Part shown: in pieces, positions 36,252 to 45,133 of the stretch | How the letters are laid out: each line of letters opens with the position of its first letter | How positions within the stretch are numbered: position 1 is the stretch's first letter | Assembly: GCF_009905215.1 (NCBI RefSeq) | Contig: NZ_CP047593.1 | Coordinates: 3,104,900 to 3,168,899, forward strand | Reading direction: 5' to 3' | Length of the DNA stretch: 64,000 nt | Origin: Tichowtungia aerotolerans | GTDB lineage: Bacteria > Verrucomicrobiota > Kiritimatiellia > Kiritimatiellales > Tichowtungiaceae | The notes under the pieces: generated by a model | The model's input: the letters and a program-made list of their open reading frames with translations, nothing else | Databases searched by the model: none | Told to the model about the DNA's origin: nothing | Position numbers and translations under genes: made by a program

Positions 36252-36923
36252 GTGAAAATTCATGAATTGCTGCGGATGCTGTTGTGGCCTGCTGTTGTTG
36301 TGTGTGCTGTTCTGGTCGGAATTACGTTCTTTACCCAGTTCATCGAGGGGCGCTCGGCTGTTTTAGATTATTTTCTGGGAATTGTTGATTTAAGAGATGA
36401 GCGTACGTTCGGAACCTGGTTTGAAGGTTGTCTTTTCATTCTGACCGGAGTCTCATTTTTTCTGGTGAGTCGACATCCAGATCTGCCCTTGTTTGGCAGC
36501 ATCTTTTTCGTGTTGTCTGCATTGGCGTTCTGTTTTCTCTCTGCAGACGAATCGATGTCGCTTCATGAATTTTTTGGGTATGAATTCGAGCAGTTGACCG
36601 GGAATGTTGATGGTACCCGGTTGGCGGAGCGAGGGTACTCATGGGTTATGCTGTATGCTCCGGCAGCCATTCTAATGCTTGGAATCATGCACCGGTTCTA
36701 TAAAACCTTGTGCCGGCGAGTGCGCCCGGCAGCGCATGTTTTGTTTGCGGGGGCATGGATTGGAATTACTGCTGTTATGCTGATGGAAAATGCGGAGAGC
36801 TGGTCGGTTCTGATCGGTGCAGACTGGCCTTATCTGACCTGTTTTGAAGAGCTGTTCGAGCTGGCCGCTTTGCTCCTGTTCCTTTCAGCGAACCTTTTTA
36901 TTGCTGAAGAGAACGATCTTTAG
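36252..36923 (+). CDS. Multipass membrane protein of unknown function
   Basis: A 223-residue protein, GTG start, with AAAGGGA upstream. Six hydrophobic segments are visible (about residues 10-30, 55-72, 80-97, 133-147, 160-178 and 200-216). Charged motifs sit between them (ADESMSLHEFFG, LMENAESWS), suggesting conserved polar sites facing one side. No family recognised. Its last 26 bases overlap the 3' end of the convergent PEP-CTERM gene. Confidence 0.65.
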   Translation: MKIHELLRMLLWPAVVVCAVLVGITFFTQFIEGRSAVLDYFLGIVDLRDERTFGTWFEGCLFILTGVSFFLVSRHPDLPLFGSIFFVLSALAFCFLSADESMSLHEFFGYEFEQLTGNVDGTRLAERGYSWVMLYAPAAILMLGIMHRFYKTLCRRVRPAAHVLFAGAWIGITAVMLMENAESWSVLIGADWPYLTCFEELFELAALLLFLSANLFIAEENDL

Positions 36924-37788
36924 ACTGTTTCATTCGTCTTGAGATCATCAGGACAAGCCCCCCGGTTCCCAGAAGAGCAACCACTGCCGGCTCTGGAACA
37001 CCATCCGGCGAGAATGTGTCCGATGTGGCTCCAAGCTCGGAAAATGTCAGCGTGGAGTCAGTTCCTCCGTTCACGCCGTTCAGGTCCATGTTTAAGCTGT
37101 TGTTCTGCGTGGCGGTAGCCATTACATAATTGATTGGCGTGCTCTGATCGATGCTGATGCCGTTGGAGCTGAGAACCGAGACGATATCGTTAAAGTTAAA
37201 GCTGAAGCTGATGAATGCGTCTGTACTTCCTCCTCCATCGACATCATAACTTGATGCATTTGGGTCAATTTCAGCGCCGATCAGTGTGAAATAGTAATTT
37301 ACTCCGATAACCTCATCAAAAGTAAGTGTTGGAGGAGATACGATTGTTGTTGTGCTTGGTCCGGTATTGGCCCCGTTTCCGGGGAACCAGATGGCCAGCT
37401 GTCCGGTTCCGTTCGGGTTGTTATCTATGCCAAGAAACAGATCCAGGGCTCCGTCCAGGTTTGCATCCATTCCAACAAAGAGGTTGTAGTCGAAATCCAT
37501 CTTCGATTCATTTTTTACGGAGTTGATACGGGCGCGAAAGGCGATTGTTCCATCTGTCAGGTCGGCTGTCCCGGCATCGTCAAACTGGGTATAAAATGCA
37601 GCATGATTTTCGTCTCCGACCAGATCTCCGGAAACGAGGCCGGTCTGCTGATCCGCAAATGCGTCCGGAGTGTTTGTTCCGTAGGTGACAGGAACCCAGT
37701 AGGTAGTATCGGAGGTGATGGATAAATCACCAAAGCTTTGTGTGCACATCACTATAATGGTTAGCAGAAGATGTTTTATTAATTTCAT
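36898..37788 (-). CDS. PEP-CTERM sorted extracellular protein
   Basis: About 296 residues with an N-terminal signal peptide. The C-terminus is a textbook PEP-CTERM tail: VPEPA, a hydrophobic helix (VVALLGTGGLVLMI) and a basic end (SRRMK). Exosortase cuts such tails and releases or anchors the protein at the surface. The mature part is a beta-rich domain with calcium-type Asp runs (DANLDGALDLFLGIDNNPNG). ATG 37788 is chosen over 37797 and 37800. No exosortase gene occurs in this window. Confidence 0.82.
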   Translation of the reverse strand: MKLIKHLLLTIIVMCTQSFGDLSITSDTTYWVPVTYGTNTPDAFADQQTGLVSGDLVGDENHAAFYTQFDDAGTADLTDGTIAFRARINSVKNESKMDFDYNLFVGMDANLDGALDLFLGIDNNPNGTGQLAIWFPGNGANTGPSTTTIVSPPTLTFDEVIGVNYYFTLIGAEIDPNASSYDVDGGGSTDAFISFSFNFNDIVSVLSSNGISIDQSTPINYVMATATQNNSLNMDLNGVNGGTDSTLTFSELGATSDTFSPDGVPEPAVVALLGTGGLVLMISRRMKQSKDRSLQQ

Positions 37789-37895
37789 ATCGCTCATCAA
37801 TAGAATTGTATTTAAATGTAATTAAATTAGTTTTGTTTTTTTTGCGTGAGCGAGGTCAAACGAAATTTTTGAAAATTCTTTCTCAGAAATAATAT

Positions 37896-39056
37896 TTATT
37901 TCTCGAGAGTGCGAATGAGCGTTTGCACCGATTTTTGCCAGCTCAGCCGGTTATGGTAGTCATCAAATGCGTTGATAGACAATGCGCGATATTTTTCGGG
38001 GCTTTGGAAATGCTCAGAGATTCGATTTGCATATGCGTCCACATCTTCAACATTCACGCAGTATCCGTTGATTCCGTCGTGCACCGCAGTCGGAATACCG
38101 CCGGTATTTGAGGCAATAGCCGGCAGGGCAAAACTGTTGGCTTCCGGGAAAATGTGACCAAAGCATTCTGCCCGACAGGGTTGGAGCAGGAAATGAGCAT
38201 TGCGGTAGAGCTGTTTCATTTTTTCCAGTTCATCCGGTTTGTTCAGAGATAGAAATCCGGCGCAATGTACAAACTCGGGAATCGAATCCATGTGTTTGCC
38301 TGGATCTGTTCCGAGAAAGGTGATTTCGACGGAGATTCCGGAGGAACGCAGTTTTTCGACGACTCGGATTGCTGTATCGCCGCCTTTGCGGGTCCATTCT
38401 ACACCGGCAAAGAGGAGGCGGCATGGGCCGTCGAATCGTTTGGATTCAACGAGATTTTCGGCCTCGTTTCGTGTCATTCCGGAGGTGAAGTTGGCTCCAT
38501 AAGGGATTGTTTTTACTTTGTCGGGGTTCGCTCCGTAGAGCCGGATGGCGTTCTGGCTCGCCCAGTCAGAGGCAAACACCAGTAAGTCGCAATTTTCAAC
38601 CGCGGCGCGATCCATTTGTTCCATGGCCCTGCGGGTGCGGCTGCACAGGTTGCTGAACGTTTGGTAATAATCAAAAATTCCTCCGTACAGCGTATCCGTC
38701 CACAGAGCAACTTTGCGGTCTGTATGCAGGTAAGCCGCGTGTTTGGTTTCATTGCACAGCACAACGTCTACATCGCTGTATTTGAGTTTGCGGGCCATTT
38801 GGCGTCCGTAATTGCGACTTAAAGACGGTTCTGCCCATCCGTAATACAGCCTGCTGCAGATCCTTTGATAGCCCGCAATTCGAGCTGCCGCTATCGGTGA
38901 ACAGAGATTGCGAAGCGGGCCGAGCTGCTCGATGGAGCCGGTTTCCGCTTCGAGGCTGAGCGCAATGTTTTCTGCGGCAGTATGGAGTCCGAATGTCCCG
39001 GGGCGGGTTTCCCCCTGATGCAGAAAGTTGCGATGATGTCCAAACGCCAGTTTCAT
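37896..39056 (-). CDS. Family 4 glycosyltransferase
   Basis: About 386 residues. LLFAGVEWTRKGGDTAIRV and CFGHIFPEANSFALPAIASN are GT4 donor-domain features. The ATG at 39056 forms an ATGA overlap with the preceding gene; the longer frame to 39392 belongs to that gene. A degenerate palindrome encodes FQSPEK near the C-terminus. It is the last gene of a minus-strand three-gene cluster. Substrate unknown. Confidence 0.83.
   Translation of the reverse strand: MKLAFGHHRNFLHQGETRPGTFGLHTAAENIALSLEAETGSIEQLGPLRNLCSPIAAARIAGYQRICSRLYYGWAEPSLSRNYGRQMARKLKYSDVDVVLCNETKHAAYLHTDRKVALWTDTLYGGIFDYYQTFSNLCSRTRRAMEQMDRAAVENCDLLVFASDWASQNAIRLYGANPDKVKTIPYGANFTSGMTRNEAENLVESKRFDGPCRLLFAGVEWTRKGGDTAIRVVEKLRSSGISVEITFLGTDPGKHMDSIPEFVHCAGFLSLNKPDELEKMKQLYRNAHFLLQPCRAECFGHIFPEANSFALPAIASNTGGIPTAVHDGINGYCVNVEDVDAYANRISEHFQSPEKYRALSINAFDDYHNRLSWQKSVQTLIRTLEK
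37994..38010. repeat. 17-bp palindrome, degenerate copy
   Basis: TTTCGG-GGCTT-TGGAAA, left arm altered, within the glycosyltransferase gene. Confidence 0.35.
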
Positions 39057-40132
39057 GATGCAAGGCTTTCTGCGCTGCTGGATGTATCGCGCCAGATCGA
39101 TGAACGGTTCTTCTGGATCACCCGTCTTGCGTCCTGATAGACCACCGAGTCGAGTGCCAGTTGAAAAAGCAGCAGCGGCAGCTGGGTCAGTTTTTTGGTC
39201 GTGGTGCTGTGTTTCCAGCGGCTGATACGTGTTCTGATCACAATGCGGTAGTGGCGTTTTGTGTCGCTTTCTTTCACTTTTCGGTCGACCAGTTCGGTGG
39301 ACCAGTGCGGGTTTTCTTTTGTAAGGCGCATGATGACATCGCCGGCATCTTCGCCTTTCTGTATTTGCGATTTGAGGAAAGTCCAGTGCCATTCATGGAT
39401 CATGTATCCGCTGATCTGTCGACGCTGGGTGGCATAAATGTCGTATGGACGGGTGTAGGCCTCGAACAGGTGATAGGCTGCATGAGCGGAAGCTACGCGC
39501 CGTTCCGGATCATCCGGTTCAGTCAAAAAATTAGTGACAGCCATTTTTTTAACGAATCCGTCGTCCTGAATGATTTCGTGCGGAAGCAGGAAGTGGCGCA
39601 TGAAATCGCCGCGGGCGATGTACAGCTGTCCGAAAATCTGTCCCGGGGCATTTTGGTTGATGTAGGATGTGCGCATCGAAATGCGGTCGAACAGGTTCTG
39701 CCTTTTTTTGAAAGCGACATGTTTTACCGGTCGATCGCTGGCGATGAATGCATCGGGTTTGGCTTCCAGGGCATCGATCATGCTTTGAATCACATCGGTG
39801 GTAATGAAGCTGATGTCTGCATCAATAAAAAAGAAGTAGTCGGTTTCCGGATGTCCAAAGTTATGAACCGTATGGTTGATCACATTGTTTTTGCCGGGAG
39901 TTTCTGTTTCAAAAACCTCAAGGCGAAGTCGGGAAGGGTTCTCTGTTTTTTCAAGAAAGGCATCGATGGTTTCCTGTGCAACCTGAGCCGTTCTGTCGGT
40001 GCAGTTGTTTGCCACGCAGATAAACTCCACATCAATATCCGAGCTGAAAACAGACTGAGCAAACAGGCTTCTCAGGGTGGTCGGGATGATCTCCTGCTCA
40101 TTGCGTGCAGCCATGCCGAAACAGATTCTCAT
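39053..40132 (-). CDS. Family 2 glycosyltransferase
   Basis: A 359-residue GT-A protein. FGMAARNEQEIIPTTLRSLF opens the fold, VANNCTDRT is the donor loop, and FFFIDADISF holds the metal-binding DAD. Later QDDGFVKKM is the likely catalytic ED/DD region. The start overlaps the upstream phosphopantetheinyl transferase gene by 4 bases and the end overlaps the next glycosyltransferase, indicating one transcription unit. Confidence 0.85.
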   Translation of the reverse strand: MRICFGMAARNEQEIIPTTLRSLFAQSVFSSDIDVEFICVANNCTDRTAQVAQETIDAFLEKTENPSRLRLEVFETETPGKNNVINHTVHNFGHPETDYFFFIDADISFITTDVIQSMIDALEAKPDAFIASDRPVKHVAFKKRQNLFDRISMRTSYINQNAPGQIFGQLYIARGDFMRHFLLPHEIIQDDGFVKKMAVTNFLTEPDDPERRVASAHAAYHLFEAYTRPYDIYATQRRQISGYMIHEWHWTFLKSQIQKGEDAGDVIMRLTKENPHWSTELVDRKVKESDTKRHYRIVIRTRISRWKHSTTTKKLTQLPLLLFQLALDSVVYQDARRVIQKNRSSIWRDTSSSAESLAS

Positions 40133-40800
40133 TGGATATGCACCTCCGGTGGGTCTTCATCAAACGAACGTTTTTTCCATACTAAAGCGGCCGAATAATG
40201 CGGGTCAATTTCCAAAGACTGGAAACCCCAGTTCGCATCTGTATCTGCCGCGGGTATTCCGGAGCGGTATGGAAGCGGAACGCAAAATGAGCGAAGTTCT
40301 CTGAAAATGCCTTCCCCTCGGGCTTTAACATACGCTTCTTTCAGGGCCCAGATGTCAAAAAATCCGGTTTGAGGGTCTTCCAAACCTTGGAAAAACTCTT
40401 TTTCCGCTGGGGCAAACCAGCGTTTGGCAATGGCCGTCATCGGAACTCCATCCCGACGGAACTCAATATCCACGCCGACGGCCCGGTCGGCCGCGATGGC
40501 GATCAGCAGCCGATCGCGGGAGTGCGACACATTAAACTCCAGTTCTCTGTTCGGAAGATAGGGTTTCCCCAGTGCGTTGCGATTGAAAACAATGGCGGCA
40601 GGATCGCGGCTGAGCATTTCGGACAGGGTTCGGCGCAGCATTCCTCGGCAGAGGATGTAGCGTTCCTGATCTGCGGCGTTTATGAACCTGGCTGCGCGCT
40701 CATGCTCTGAGCTGGTTAAGATATCGCGACATGCAGGAACCTGGTCCCGGTGTTCAGGAATCCGGAGGCTCCAAAGAGTAATGGAATTTGCTTTTTTCAT
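40129..40800 (-). CDS. 4'-phosphopantetheinyl transferase (Sfp type)
   Basis: A 223-residue enzyme that would attach the 4'-phosphopantetheine arm to acyl- or peptidyl-carrier proteins. NVSHSRDRLLIAIA, VGVDIE and WALKEAYVKARGEG are the conserved motifs, containing the Mg-binding Asp/Glu and Lys. No carrier protein or synthase is seen in this window. It is first in a cluster with two glycosyltransferases, which is unusual and may mean an acyl-modified glycan, an inference. Two palindromes lie in the frame (FFQGLEDP and FQSLEID). Confidence 0.87.
   Translation of the reverse strand: MKKANSITLWSLRIPEHRDQVPACRDILTSSEHERAARFINAADQERYILCRGMLRRTLSEMLSRDPAAIVFNRNALGKPYLPNRELEFNVSHSRDRLLIAIAADRAVGVDIEFRRDGVPMTAIAKRWFAPAEKEFFQGLEDPQTGFFDIWALKEAYVKARGEGIFRELRSFCVPLPYRSGIPAADTDANWGFQSLEIDPHYSAALVWKKRSFDEDPPEVHIQ
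40209..40225. repeat. 17-bp palindrome, perfect arms
   Basis: TTTCCA-AAGAC-TGGAAA in the phosphopantetheinyl transferase gene, read as FQSLE. Confidence 0.75.
40377..40393. repeat. 17-bp palindrome, near-perfect
   Basis: CTTCCA-AACCT-TGGAAA in the same gene, read as FQGLE; one terminal mismatch. Confidence 0.7.
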
Positions 40801-41104
40801 TGATTTAAAGGCGTTTTATAGCATGGGTCTGTGTTGTATGCGAGTTTCCTGACCTTCTGAATTCCGGGGGCGAATAAAGCCTGGTTTTCTCGTTTTTCTG
40901 TCAGGTTGAACGGGCCAAGCCCGCAGGACCGACTTGGTTTTGTTGTGGCCAATTGCGGCGCTCTGGTGCTGTGGGCCGCGCAGAGTTTTTTAAATGCAGG
41001 TGAAAACCCGGAACTGCGCGATTCGGTCTGAGTAAAGCGGTCGGATCTGATGAAGACTGGGATGTTTTTTGATGCTCGGAAAGTGGAGAACGGCAAGAAA
41101 GAAC

Positions 41105-41133
41105 TTGAACGAAGCTGTGAAATCACAATAATG
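41105..41133 (+). promoter_or_regulatory. Candidate sigma-70-type promoter of the riboflavin operon
   Basis: TTGAAC at 41105-41110, then a 17-base spacer and ATAATG at 41128-41133. Transcription would begin about 41140, just before the FMN aptamer. The 300 bases upstream (40801-41104) show no convincing gene. Confidence 0.55.
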
Positions 41134-41140
41134 AATATTT

Positions 41141-41246
41141 CTTCAGGGCAGGGTGAAATTCCCGACCGGCGGTTACAGCCCGCGAGCCGAAAGGCAGATG
41201 CAGTGCAATTCTGCGGCCGACAGTTACAGTCTGGATGAGAGAAGAA
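41141..41246 (+). ncRNA. FMN riboswitch (RFN element)
   Basis: The conserved aptamer segments occur in order: AGGGCAGGGTGAAATTCCCG, ACCGGCGGTTACAGCCCGCG, AGCCGAAAGG, then GCCGACAGTTACAGTCTGGA and TGAGAGAAG. FMN binding normally shuts down riboflavin synthesis. It lies in the leader of ribBA, matching the classic arrangement. Confidence 0.95.
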
Positions 41247-41250
41247 CAAA

Positions 41251-41295
41251 GCAAAAGCCGTTTGCCCTGAAGACGTATGTTTTCAGGGCTTTTGC
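41251..41295 (+). terminator. Expression-platform hairpin of the FMN riboswitch
   Basis: GCAAAAGC (41251-41258) can pair with GCTTTTGC (41288-41295). Nested CCCTGAA (41265-41271) pairs with TTCAGGG (41282-41288). The hairpin lies between the aptamer and the ribBA ribosome-binding site (AGAAGGA), so it could act as terminator or by controlling initiation. Confidence 0.65.
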
Positions 41296-41314
41296 GTGTA
41301 TAGAAGGAACGATG

Positions 41315-42520
41315 ATGAGCAACAAGCTGTTTGATCCGGTCGAGGACGTGCTCGACGCGCTGCGACGCGGCGAAATGATTGTGGTGACGGACGATGAGGA
41401 TCGGGAGAATGAAGGCGATGTGATTTGCGCCGCCGAATTCTGTACGCCGGAGCAGATTAATTTCATGATTACCCACGCACGAGGGCTGGTTTGCGTTCCG
41501 ATTACTCAGGAACGTGCCTCCCACTTAGGATTGGCGCGCATGAATATCTCCCACGAAGGTGACAAGTTTCAGACGGCCTTCACGGTGTCCGTCGATGCAG
41601 TCGGCAGTACGACCGGTATCAGCGCTGCGGAACGCGCCCAAACCATTCATGCAATTATTGATGAAAAAACCAGCCCGGAGGGGTTGCTTTGCCCCGGACA
41701 TGTTTTTCCTCTGATTGCCATGCCCGGAGGAGTTCTGGAGCGTGCCGGCCACACCGAAGCAACCGTGGACCTGGCCAAAATGGCAGGTCTGAAGCCGGCC
41801 GGCGTCATCTGTGAGATTACCAATGATGACGGATCGATGGCTCGTCTGCCGGAACTGGTGAGTTTTGCCAAAAAACATAAGCTTAAAATGACCTCTGTCG
41901 CGGAGATCACCAAATATCGTTATCTCAACGAAATTCTGGTCAATCGCGAGCGCTCGGTTGCCATGCCGACGGATGCAGGAGCTTTTCAGCTGCGCATTTA
42001 CAGTTCCTTTGTGGATGATAAAGATCATCTCGCATTGTTTATGGGAGAGCCGACGGAAGAAAAGCCGTATCCGCTGGTTCGCGTGCACAGCGAATGCCTG
42101 ACCGGCGATGTGTTCGGTTCGCAACGCTGCGACTGCGGAACCCAGCTGAAGCGTGCGATGGAAATGATTGCGGATTACGGCTACGGTGCGCTGGTTTACA
42201 TGCGGCAGGAAGGCCGCGGCATCGGGCTGACCAAAAAGATTCATGCCTACGAACTTCAGGATCAGGGCCTCGACACTGTCGAGGCCAATGTGGAGCTCGG
42301 TTTTGCGCCCGATCTTCGCGATTACGGCATCGGTGCCCAGATTCTGCGGGATCTGGAGATGACGAATATTCGACTGCTCACCAACAACCCGGCGAAAATC
42401 GAGGGGCTGGATAAATACGGTATCGTTGTTCAGGAACGGGTTTCGATCACCTGTGCGGCAACTCCGCACAACGAACGTTATCTCAACACCAAGCGTGAAA
42501 AAATGAAACACATGCTTTAA
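41315..42520 (+). CDS. ribBA: Bifunctional DHBP synthase / GTP cyclohydrolase II
   Basis: About 402 residues supplying both precursors of riboflavin. The N-terminal RibB domain (about 1-205) has [14 protein letters not shown] and a [14 protein letters not shown] stretch. The C-terminal RibA domain (about 206-400) has the zinc site [17 protein letters not shown] and [15 protein letters not shown] lies 6 bases before ATG 41315; ATG 41312 is equally in frame. It is the first gene after the FMN riboswitch and begins the rib operon. Confidence 0.95.
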   Translation: MSNKLFDPVEDVLDALRRGEMIVVTDDEDRENEGDVICAAEFCTPEQINFMITHARGLVCVPITQERASHLGLARMNISHEGDKFQTAFTVSVDAVGSTTGISAAERAQTIHAIIDEKTSPEGLLCPGHVFPLIAMPGGVLERAGHTEATVDLAKMAGLKPAGVICEITNDDGSMARLPELVSFAKKHKLKMTSVAEITKYRYLNEILVNRERSVAMPTDAGAFQLRIYSSFVDDKDHLALFMGEPTEEKPYPLVRVHSECLTGDVFGSQRCDCGTQLKRAMEMIADYGYGALVYMRQEGRGIGLTKKIHAYELQDQGLDTVEANVELGFAPDLRDYGIGAQILRDLEMTNIRLLTNNPAKIEGLDKYGIVVQERVSITCAATPHNERYLNTKREKMKHML

Positions 42521-42537
42521 GCTTCGGAGTATCAGTG

Positions 42538-43020
42538 ATGGGTAAAGGATTTGAACAGTCGAATAATCTGGATGCGAGCGGGATGACGTTCGCGATCGTT
42601 GTCAGTCGTTTCAACGAGGAGCTGACGAGCCAGCTGGCGAACGATGCGCTCCAGTGTTTGAAAAAAAACGGCGCAGACGTTGCAGCCATTGGAACGTTTC
42701 AGGTGCCGGGCGCTTACGAAATTCCGGTGGTAGCCAATCAGCTGGCCGCTTCCGGAAAATATGATGCGCTGATTGTTCTCGGTGTTGTCGTTGAAGGTGA
42801 AACGCAGCACGCTCAAATGATTATCGATACGACCGGTCGGACCATTCTCGATATTTCCTGTCGTTACAATCTTCCCGTGATTAACGAGATCGTCGGTGTC
42901 CGTACCTGGGAGCAGGCGGTGGCCCGCTGTTCCAGCAGCGAAGAGAGCCGCGGCTGGTACGCTGCCGAGGCGGCCATTGAAACCGCCAAACTTATGAAAG
43001 CCATAAAGGAATCTAAATGA
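42538..43020 (+). CDS. ribH: 6,7-dimethyl-8-ribityllumazine synthase
   Basis: A 160-residue enzyme condensing the RibA and RibB branch products. FAIVVSRFNEELTSQL, GTFQVPGAYEIPVVA and IVLGVVVEGETQHAQMI are family landmarks. The usual catalytic histidine motif (GETxHxxxI) is present with Gln inserted after Thr (GETQHAQMI). GGAG precedes the ATG; the GTG at 42535 is unlikely. It overlaps nusB by 4 bases. Confidence 0.94.
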   Translation: MGKGFEQSNNLDASGMTFAIVVSRFNEELTSQLANDALQCLKKNGADVAAIGTFQVPGAYEIPVVANQLAASGKYDALIVLGVVVEGETQHAQMIIDTTGRTILDISCRYNLPVINEIVGVRTWEQAVARCSSSEESRGWYAAEAAIETAKLMKAIKESK

Positions 43021-43469
43021 AAAAAATAACCGGACGCCGGCAGGCGCGCGAATGGGTGGTGCAGTTTCTCTTCCAGACGGAGTTTAATCCGGAAGAACTC
43101 GATCAGGCGCTGGAAGATTTTTGGAATGATGAAGAAAAAAAACCACTGGATCGGGACCGCAATTATGTGAACGAAGTCATTCGCGGCGTGTTGGATCAGC
43201 AGTTTAAGATTGATCGTACGCTGAAGCGCTATACGGACAACTGGGATGTGGAGCGTCTGGGGGCGCTCGACCGCACGGTTTTGCGTGTGGCGGTGTACGA
43301 AATGCTTTTCCGTGACGATGTGCCGCCGGTGGTTTCTATTAATGAAGCGATAGAAATTGCCAAAGCCTACAGTGGGCAGAAGTCGGCCCGGTTTGTGAAC
43401 GGTGTGCTCGATCGGATTCAGAAGGAACTGAAACGGCCCTCGCGGACTCCAAATACTGACAATGGATGA
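43017..43469 (+). CDS. nusB: Transcription antitermination protein NusB
   Basis: A 150-residue all-helical RNA-binding factor. RRQAREWVVQFLFQTEF opens the fold, and the C-terminal half has ERLGALDRTVLRVAVYEML, PPVVSINEAIEIAKAY and ARFVNGVLDRI. Placement right after ribH is common in bacteria. Overlaps ribH (ATGA) and ribD (8 bases). Confidence 0.94.
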   Translation: MKKITGRRQAREWVVQFLFQTEFNPEELDQALEDFWNDEEKKPLDRDRNYVNEVIRGVLDQQFKIDRTLKRYTDNWDVERLGALDRTVLRVAVYEMLFRDDVPPVVSINEAIEIAKAYSGQKSARFVNGVLDRIQKELKRPSRTPNTDNG

Positions 43470-44469
43470 GCATGAGCTATTTATGGAGCGCGCCCTGGTG
43501 CTCGCGCGGCGCGGTGAGGGATTGACCCGACCCAACCCTCCGGTCGGTGCCGTGCTGGTTGAAAACGGAAAAATCATTTCCGAGGGCTGGCACAAAAAGG
43601 CCGGCGGACCGCATGCAGAAGTGAACTGCCTGAAAAAAGTTTCAGGCATTGGAAAATCAGCGGTTCTGTATGTAACGCTGGAACCCTGTTCGACGATCGG
43701 TCGTACGCCGCCGTGCACGGATCTGATTCTGGAACGCGGTATTCGTCGCGTTGTAATCGGCTGCAAAGATCCCAATCCGTCTCACGCAGGCCGGGGAATC
43801 CGTAAGCTGCGCCGCGCCGGAGTGGACGTGGTTACGGGCGTCTGTCGCAAAGAGGCGCACGCCCTGATTGTTCCGTTTACTAAACGAATGCTGACGGGAC
43901 TGCCGTTTGTGACGCTGAAGCTCGGCGTGACGCTGGACGGACGTATTGCCGACAGTTCCGGAACATCTCAATGGATTACCGGTCCGACGGCCCGCAAAAA
44001 GGTGCAGGAAATGCGCCGAAAAGTGGATGCTGTGATGGTTGGAGCGGGGACTGTGCGCGCTGATAATCCATCGCTGCTGCCGCGTCCGGCCAAAGGCCGT
44101 GCGCCGTGGCGGGTTGTGGTTGGTTCGGATATTTCTGAAAAATCGAAGGTGTTGACCGATGAGGCTGCTGCCCGGACCGTGATAGTCGATGGTTCGGTGA
44201 AAAAAGCGTTGCGCGCCCTCGCAAAGGAGCACGGTGTGATGCATGTGCTGTGCGAGGGTGGTGGTGAGCTGGCCGGGTCGCTGATTCGTGCGGGGCTGGT
44301 GGATGAATTTATGATTTTTATGGCGCCGTCTGTGCTGGGTGGATCCGGGTTTCCAATGTTTGGAAAAAAAGGATGGTCGCTGCCAAAAATGCCGCGTTGG
44401 GTTTTCCAAACCTTGGAAAAATGCGGGGATGATGTTTTGATACGGGCCGTGCCCGAGAAGGAGAAATAG
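43462..44469 (+). CDS. ribD: Bifunctional deaminase/reductase RibD
   Basis: A 335-residue enzyme for the second and third steps of the GTP branch. The deaminase domain has PNPPVGAVLV, GGPHAEVNCL and the zinc-binding LEPCSTIGRTPPC. The reductase domain has LKLGVTLDGRIA and CEGGGELAGSLI. Near the C-terminus two palindrome copies, 36 bases apart, encode FPMFG and FQTLEK, in two different reading frames. Confidence 0.94.
   Translation: MDEHELFMERALVLARRGEGLTRPNPPVGAVLVENGKIISEGWHKKAGGPHAEVNCLKKVSGIGKSAVLYVTLEPCSTIGRTPPCTDLILERGIRRVVIGCKDPNPSHAGRGIRKLRRAGVDVVTGVCRKEAHALIVPFTKRMLTGLPFVTLKLGVTLDGRIADSSGTSQWITGPTARKKVQEMRRKVDAVMVGAGTVRADNPSLLPRPAKGRAPWRVVVGSDISEKSKVLTDEAAARTVIVDGSVKKALRALAKEHGVMHVLCEGGGELAGSLIRAGLVDEFMIFMAPSVLGGSGFPMFGKKGWSLPKMPRWVFQTLEKCGDDVLIRAVPEKEK
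44350..44366. repeat. 17-bp palindrome, perfect arms
   Basis: TTTCCA-ATGTT-TGGAAA within ribD, read as FPMFG. Its spacer is shared with the copy at 60244. Confidence 0.8.
44403..44419. repeat. 17-bp palindrome, perfect arms
   Basis: TTTCCA-AACCT-TGGAAA within ribD, read as FQTLE; 36 bases after the previous copy. Confidence 0.8.
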
Positions 44470-44471
44470 TT

Positions 44472-45104
44472 ATGTTTACAGGAATTGTTCGCACAGGCCG
44501 CATTGAGTCGATTGTGATGCAGGGCGAGGCTGGCCGCATTAAGGTGACGCCGGAACGTCCTTTTGAACAACCGGTTGATCTGGGTGACAGTATTGCGGTG
44601 AATGGAGCCTGTCTGACGGTGGCGGCCATTGAGGATGGTAGTTACTGCTTTGATGTGCTGGCGGAAACATTTGATAAAACCAATCTGGGAGAGAAAACCA
44701 GTGGTTCAATGGTGAATCTGGAGAGGGCTCTTGCGCTGGGAGATATGCTTGGGGGGCACATTGTGACGGGGCATGTCGATGGAACCGGACGAGTGAAAAA
44801 TATTGAGCAGGTGGACCGCGATTGGAAATTTACCATCCAATGTGCACAGGAAATGCTTATGTTAATGGTTTACAAAGGATCGATTGCTCTTGATGGGATT
44901 TCTTTGACGGTTGCTGAGTTGCTGGATGACGGTTTCGTGGTTCATATTATTCCGCATACGATCGAGGAAACAGACATGTCGGAGTTTAAAATCGGTACAA
45001 AAGTGAATTTAGAGGCCGATATTCTGGGAAAACATGTTCAACGTATCCTTGAGTTCGGCGGGGGACAGGATTATCGTCTCAATTTTGAGAATATGCAAGT
45101 TTGA
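44472..45104 (+). CDS. ribE: Riboflavin synthase, alpha subunit type
   Basis: A 210-residue protein made of two lumazine-binding repeats. MFTGIVRTGRIESI opens the first; NGACLTVAAI and its counterpart DGISLTVAEL are the repeat motifs, with GHIVTGHVDGTGRV at the junction. It dismutates two lumazines to riboflavin, completing the pathway in this operon. It starts two bases after the ribD stop. Confidence 0.95.
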   Translation: MFTGIVRTGRIESIVMQGEAGRIKVTPERPFEQPVDLGDSIAVNGACLTVAAIEDGSYCFDVLAETFDKTNLGEKTSGSMVNLERALALGDMLGGHIVTGHVDGTGRVKNIEQVDRDWKFTIQCAQEMLMLMVYKGSIALDGISLTVAELLDDGFVVHIIPHTIEETDMSEFKIGTKVNLEADILGKHVQRILEFGGGQDYRLNFENMQV

Positions 45105-45133
45105 GAGAGAAATAAGGAAGGTTTGCCGGGATA

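Noticed and set aside
39161-40198. 345-codon open frame on + opposite the GT2 gene
   Set aside because: Shadow of a well-supported glycosyltransferase on the minus strand.
43637-43653. TTTCAGGCATTGGAAA in ribD as another palindrome copy
   Set aside because: One base short with a broken left arm; too weak to count.
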